Assembly: GCF_964204865.1 (NCBI RefSeq)
Contig: NC_135261.1
Coordinates: forward strand, 14,074,001 to 14,138,000
DNA from: Styela clava
Lineage: Eukaryota; Chordata; Ascidiacea; Stolidobranchia; Styelidae
Direction: 5' to 3'
Length of the DNA: 64,000 bases
Shown: piece by piece, positions 59,707 to 64,000 of the stretch
Position numbering within the stretch: the first letter of the stretch is position 1
Layout of the letters: every line of letters starts with the position of its first letter
Position numbers and translations under genes: made by a program
Notes under the pieces: generated by a model
Databases searched by the model: none
What the model was told of the DNA's origin: nothing
The model's input: only the letters and a program-made list of their open reading frames with translations

Positions 59707-60201
59707 TTAAAAATACCTAAGCCTAATAAAAACCCTAATAATCCTAATGGCGGGTATTTCTAACGGTGGGAACGGGTCTAAATCTATCTCTAACAAAGCA
59801 AATAATATAAACAAAAAAAGCCATGGTAAGCCTGTTAATACTTTTCTTCTTTGGTCGGTGTCACGACATTCTGTTTCCTGTTGAAAATACCTCAAAAATG
59901 AAAGAGAAAATAATGATTAGGACAAATAAAATAGGCAAATAAGGATAGAGCCTATTACTAAAACAGCTTTAATAATAAATATTCAATATCAGCAATGAAT
60001 ATAATACTTCGTGCATTACTGTATCAGTATTGATATAATCAAAAAAAATATTATATCGAACTAAAATCAAAATGAACACTAGATGGGAGTAAGCATGACT
60101 AATGAAACACTTGTAACATACTCACCGGAATTTCAGATTTGTCTCTGATTCCGTCTATTTTTCAATTGCTCCAGTGCTTTCAGAATTCTGTGCCTGAGAA
60201 G
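59707..60201 (-). pseudogene. Exon pair 3 of the array, frameshifted
   Basis: The penultimate exon 60126-60201 has 76 bases; an extra base in the A-run shifts its frame. The terminal exon has an extra base after RDTD, losing the stop, and reads on through QRRKVLTGLPW into a hydrophobic tail to 59707. The same paired lesions recur at 60506-60999. Confidence 0.5.
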
Positions 60202-60505
60202 CTAAGATAATATTAACAATATCTAAGCCTAATAAAATTGGTAAAATATTTACATGTAATTTTTAGATTTTTCTTGCATCCGTCTTTTCTTAATCTTCCC
60301 AGTTCCTGCATAGTTCTGTGCCTGAGAAGCTAGAAAAACATCAAAAATATCTAAGCCTAATAAAATTTGTAAGAATATTTACATTCAATTTGTAGATTTT
60401 TCTTGTATCAGTCTTTTCCTATTTTCTTCATTGTTTCCTTGTATCAGTCTTTTCCTAATTTCCCCATTGCCTTCATAATTCTTTGCCTGAGAATCTAGAA
60501 TACCA

Positions 60506-60999
60506 TTAAAAATACCCAAGCCTAATAAAAACCCTATTAATCCTAATGGCGGGTATTTCTAACGGTGGGAATAAGTCTAAATCTATCTCTAACAGAGCAA
60601 ATATTAAAAACAAAAAAAGCCATGGTAAGCCTGTTAATACTTTTCTTCTTTGGTCGGTGTCACGACATTCTGTTTCCTGTTGAAAATACCTCAAAAATAA
60701 AAGAGAAAATAATGATTAGGACAAATAAAATAGGCAAATATGGATAGAGCCTATTACTAAAAAACTTTAATATTGAATATTCAATATCAGCAATGAATAT
60801 AATACTTCGTGCATTACTGTATCAGTATTAATATAATCAAAGAAAATATTATATCGAACTAAAATCAAAATGAACACTAGATGGGAGTAAGCCTGACTAA
60901 TGAAACACTTGTAACATACTCACTGGAATTTCAGATTTGTCTCTGATTCCGTCTTTTTTTCAATTGCTCCAGTGCTTTCAGAATTCTGTGCCTGAGAAG
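60506..60999 (-). pseudogene. Exon pair 4 of the array, frameshifted
   Basis: The penultimate exon 60924-60999 is 76 bases (frameshift) with the donor changed to CCA|GTGAGT. The terminal exon carries the read-through form (TECRDTDQRRKVLTG ...). An additional degenerate exon copy lies between this pair and pair 3, making the spacing 798 bases. Confidence 0.5.
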
Positions 61000-61120
61000 C
61001 TAAGATAATATTAACAATATCTAAGCCTAATAAAAACCCTATTATTCCTAATGGCGGGAATGGGTCTAAATCTATCTATACCAAATAAAATAATAACAAC
61101 AAAAAAGCCATGGCAACCTG

Positions 61121-61484
61121 TTAATACTTTTCTTTTTTGTCGATGTCACGATAACCTGGTTCCTGTTGAAAATATCTTAAAAATAGAAGTGAAATCATAA
61201 TTATGACAATCACAGATAGAAAAATATGGATAGAGCATATTACTAAAAAAGCTTTATTATTAAATATTCAATATCAGCAATGAACATAATACTTCGTGCA
61301 TTACTGTATCAGTATTATTATAATCTAAAGAATATTATATCCAACTAAAATCAAAATAAACACTAGAAGGCGTAAGCCTGACTAATGAAACACTTGTAAC
61401 ATACTTTACCGGAATTTCAGATTTGTCTATGATTCCGTCTTTTTTCAATTTCTCCAGTGCCTTCAAAATTATGTGCCTGAGAAG
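61121..61484 (-). CDS. Exon pair 5 of the array, intact
   Basis: This pair corresponds to pair 1 by position in the 2.6-kb period. The penultimate exon 61410-61484 is 75 bases, encoding ILKALEKLKKDGIIDKSEIP, with donor CCG|GTAAAG (weaker than elsewhere). The terminal exon 61121-61162 encodes EPGYRDIDKKEKY-stop. Confidence 0.5.
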
Positions 61485-62063
61485 CTGAGATAACATTAAC
61501 AATATCTAAGCCTAATAAAACTTGTAAAAATATTTACATTCAATTTGTAGATTTTTCTTGTATCAGTCTTTTCCTATTTTCTTCATTGTTTCCTTGTATC
61601 AGTCTTTTCCTAATTTCCCCATTGCCTTCATAATTCTTTGCCTGAGAATCTAGAATACCATTAAAAATACCTAAGCCTAATAAAAACCCTATTAATCCTA
61701 ATGGCGGGTATTTCTAACGGTGGGAATGGGTCTAAATCTATCTCTAACAGAGCAAATATAAAAAACAAAAAAGCCATGGTAAGCCTGTTAATACTTTTCT
61801 TCTTTGGTCGGTGTCACGACATTCTGTTTCCTGTTGAAAATACCTCAAAAATGAAAGAGAAAATAATGATTAGGACAAATAAAATAGGCAAATAATACTA
61901 AAAAAGCTTTATTATTAAATATTCATTATCAGCAATGAACATAATACTTCGTGCATTACTGTATCAGTATTAATATAATCTAAAGAATATTATATCAAAC
62001 TAAAATCAAAATAAACACTAGAAGGCGTAAGCCTGACTAATGAAACACTTGTAACATACTTAC

Positions 62064-62138
62064 CGGAATTTTAGATTTCTCTATGATTCCATCTTTTTTC
62101 AATTTCTCCAGTGCCTTTAAAATTCTGTGCCTGAGAAG
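62064..62138 (-). CDS. Penultimate exon 6 of the array, intact
   Basis: Seventy-five bases, phase 0, donor CCG|GTAAGT; encodes a variant ending DGIIEKSKIP. The terminal exon downstream (near 61790-61840) is the read-through type, so the pair as a whole is not intact. Pairs 7 and 8 (penultimate exons 62735-62810 and 63533-63608) are 76-base frameshifted copies. A further intact terminal exon lies at 63858-63899, and its penultimate exon would fall just outside the window. Confidence 0.45.
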
Positions 62139-64000
62139 CTAAGATAGCATTAACAATATCTAAGTCTAATAAAATTTGTAAGAACATTTCCATTCAATTT
62201 GTAGATTTTTCCTGTATCAGTCTTTTCCTATTTTCTTCATTGTTTCCTTGTATCAGTCTTTTCCTAATTTCTCCATTGCCTTCATATTTCTTTGCCTGAG
62301 AATCTAGAATACCATTAAAAATATCTAAGCCTAATAAAAACCCTATTAATCCTAATGGCGGGTATTTCTAACGGTGGGAATGGGTCTAAATCTATCTCTA
62401 ACAGAGCAAATATTATAAACAAAAAAAAGCCATGGTAAGCCTGTTAATACTTTTCTTCTTTGGTCGGTGTCACGACATTCTGTTTCCTGTTGAAAATATC
62501 TCAAAAATGAAAGAGAAAATATTGATTAGGACAAATAAAATAGGCAAATATGGATAGAGCCTATTACTAAAAAAGCTTTAATATTAAATATTCAATATCA
62601 GCAATGAATATAATACTTCGTGCATTACTGTATCAGTATTGATATATTCAAAAAAAATATTATATCGAACTAAAATCAAAATGAACACTAGAAGGGAGTA
62701 AGCATGACTAATGAAACACTTGTAACATACTCACCGGAATTTCAGATTTGTCTCTGATTCCGTCTATTTTTCAATTGCTCCAGTGCTTTCAGAATTCTGT
62801 GCCTGAGAAGCTAAGATAATATTAACAATATCTAAGCCTAATAAAATTCGTAAAATATTTACATGTAATTTGTAGATTTTTCTTGCATCCGTCTTTTCCT
62901 AATCTTCCCAGTTCCTGCATAGTTCTGTGCCTGAGAAGCTAGAATAACATTAAAAAAATTTAAGCCTAATAAAATTTGTAAGAATATTTACATTCAATTT
63001 GTAGATTTTTCTTGTATCAGTCTTTTCATATTTTCTTCATTGTTTCCTTGTATCAGTCTTTTCCTAATTTCCCCATTGCCTTCATAATTCTTTGCCTGAG
63101 AATCTAGAATACCATTAAAAATACCTAAGCCTAATAAAAACCGTATTAATCCTAATGGCGGGTATTTTTAACGGTGGGAATAAGTCTAAATCTAACTCTA
63201 ACAGAGCAAATATTAAAAACAAAAAAGCCATGGTAAGCCTGTTAATACTTTTCTTCTTTGGTCGGTGTCACGACATTCTGTTTCCTGTTGAAAATACCTC
63301 AAAAATAAAAGAGAAAATAATGATTAGGACAAATAAAATAGGCAAATATGGATAGAGCCTATTACTAAAAAAGCTTTAATATTAAATATTCAATATCAGC
63401 AATGAATATAATACTTCGTGCATTACTGTATCAGTTTTAATATAATCAAAGAAAATATTATATCGAACTAAAATCAAAATGAACACTAGATGGGAGTAAG
63501 CCTGACTAATGAAACACTTGTAACATACTCACCGGAATTTCAGATTTGTCTCTGATTCCGTCTTTTTTTCAATTGCTCCAGTGCTTTCAGAATTCTGTGC
63601 CTGAGAAGCTAAGATAATATTAACAATATCTAAGCCTAATAAAATTCGTAAAATATTTACATGTAATTTGTAGATTTTCCTTGCATCCGTCTTTTCCTAA
63701 TCTTCTCAGACCCTGCATAGTTCTGTGCCTGAGAAGCTAGAATAACATTAAAAATATCTAAGCCTAATAAAAACCCTATTATTCCTAATGGCGGGAATGG
63801 GTCTAAATCTATCTATACCAAATAAAATAATAACAACAAAAAAGCCATGGCAACCTGTTAATACTTTTCTTTTTTGTCGGTGTCACGATATCCTGGTTCC
63901 TGTTGAAAATATCTTAAAAATAGAAGTGAAATCATAATTATGATAAACACAGATAGAAAAATATGGATAGAGCATATTACTAAAAAAGCTTTATTATTAA

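Larger units (their letters stand above)
58240..64000 (-). repeat. Array of ~650-bp exon-bearing units, 2.6-kb higher-order period
   Basis: Penultimate-exon copies start (low end) at 58807, 59456, 60126, 60924, 61410, 62064, 62735 and 63533. The spacings 649, 670, 798, 486, 654, 671, 798 repeat every four units, a higher-order period of about 2605 bp. Each unit holds, in minus-strand order, a degenerate extra exon copy (acceptor TCTAG, ILRQR-like), the penultimate exon with its GTGAGT/GTAAGT donor, an intron and a terminal exon. The array continues past the window end. Confidence 0.85.

Overview
The window looks like a gene-poor, AT-rich nuclear segment of an animal genome. The evidence is split coding exons with GT-AG borders, tRNA-derived SINEs, a LINE RNase H fragment, many hAT-type and TTAA-type DNA transposons with target-site duplications, minisatellites and large tandem duplications. 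Nothing bacterial is visible: no operons, no ribosome binding sites, no rRNA or tRNA genes. The mix of THAP/YqaJ genes, BED-type hAT transposases and small multi-exon genes suits a marine invertebrate such as a tunicate, but the sequence alone does not prove the species.

Layout. 1-5.5 kb: a fold-back repeat carrying a 37-bp minisatellite, a SINE, a LINE RNase H fragment and hAT ends. 5.5-8.9 kb: mostly unassigned, with two weak candidate exons. 8.9-12.2 kb: a nearly identical A-B-A-B-A array with a 1274-bp period, whose B module also occurs at 15.77-16.35 kb. 12.2-22 kb: three decayed copies of an unknown gene, a hAT MITE with a recognisable empty site elsewhere in the window, a second SINE, two more MITEs and a convincing small two-exon gene on the minus strand. 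22.3-22.7 kb: a minus-strand exon with an eh1-like motif. 23.2-25.8 kb: a 2.6-kb hAT-like element with a perfect 8-bp target duplication.

26.9-56 kb: a multi-exon TPR-like gene followed by a tandem segmental duplication (29187-43414 and 43415-55952). Each duplicate carries one frameshifted TPR gene copy, a TTAA MITE, a hAT MITE, THAP-domain and YqaJ-like nuclease remains in inverted arrangement, and a broken BED-hAT transposase. The two target-site copies of that hAT survive in different duplicates, which shows a single insertion before the duplication.

56.6-57.6 kb: a 39-bp minisatellite (13 codons per unit). 58.2 kb to the end: an array of about 650-bp units on a 2.6-kb higher-order period. 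It contains repeated copies of the last two exons of a minus-strand gene whose 5' part lies beyond the window. This exon-pair array and the TPR family are the best candidates for undescribed biology. Most other content is mobile DNA and its debris.
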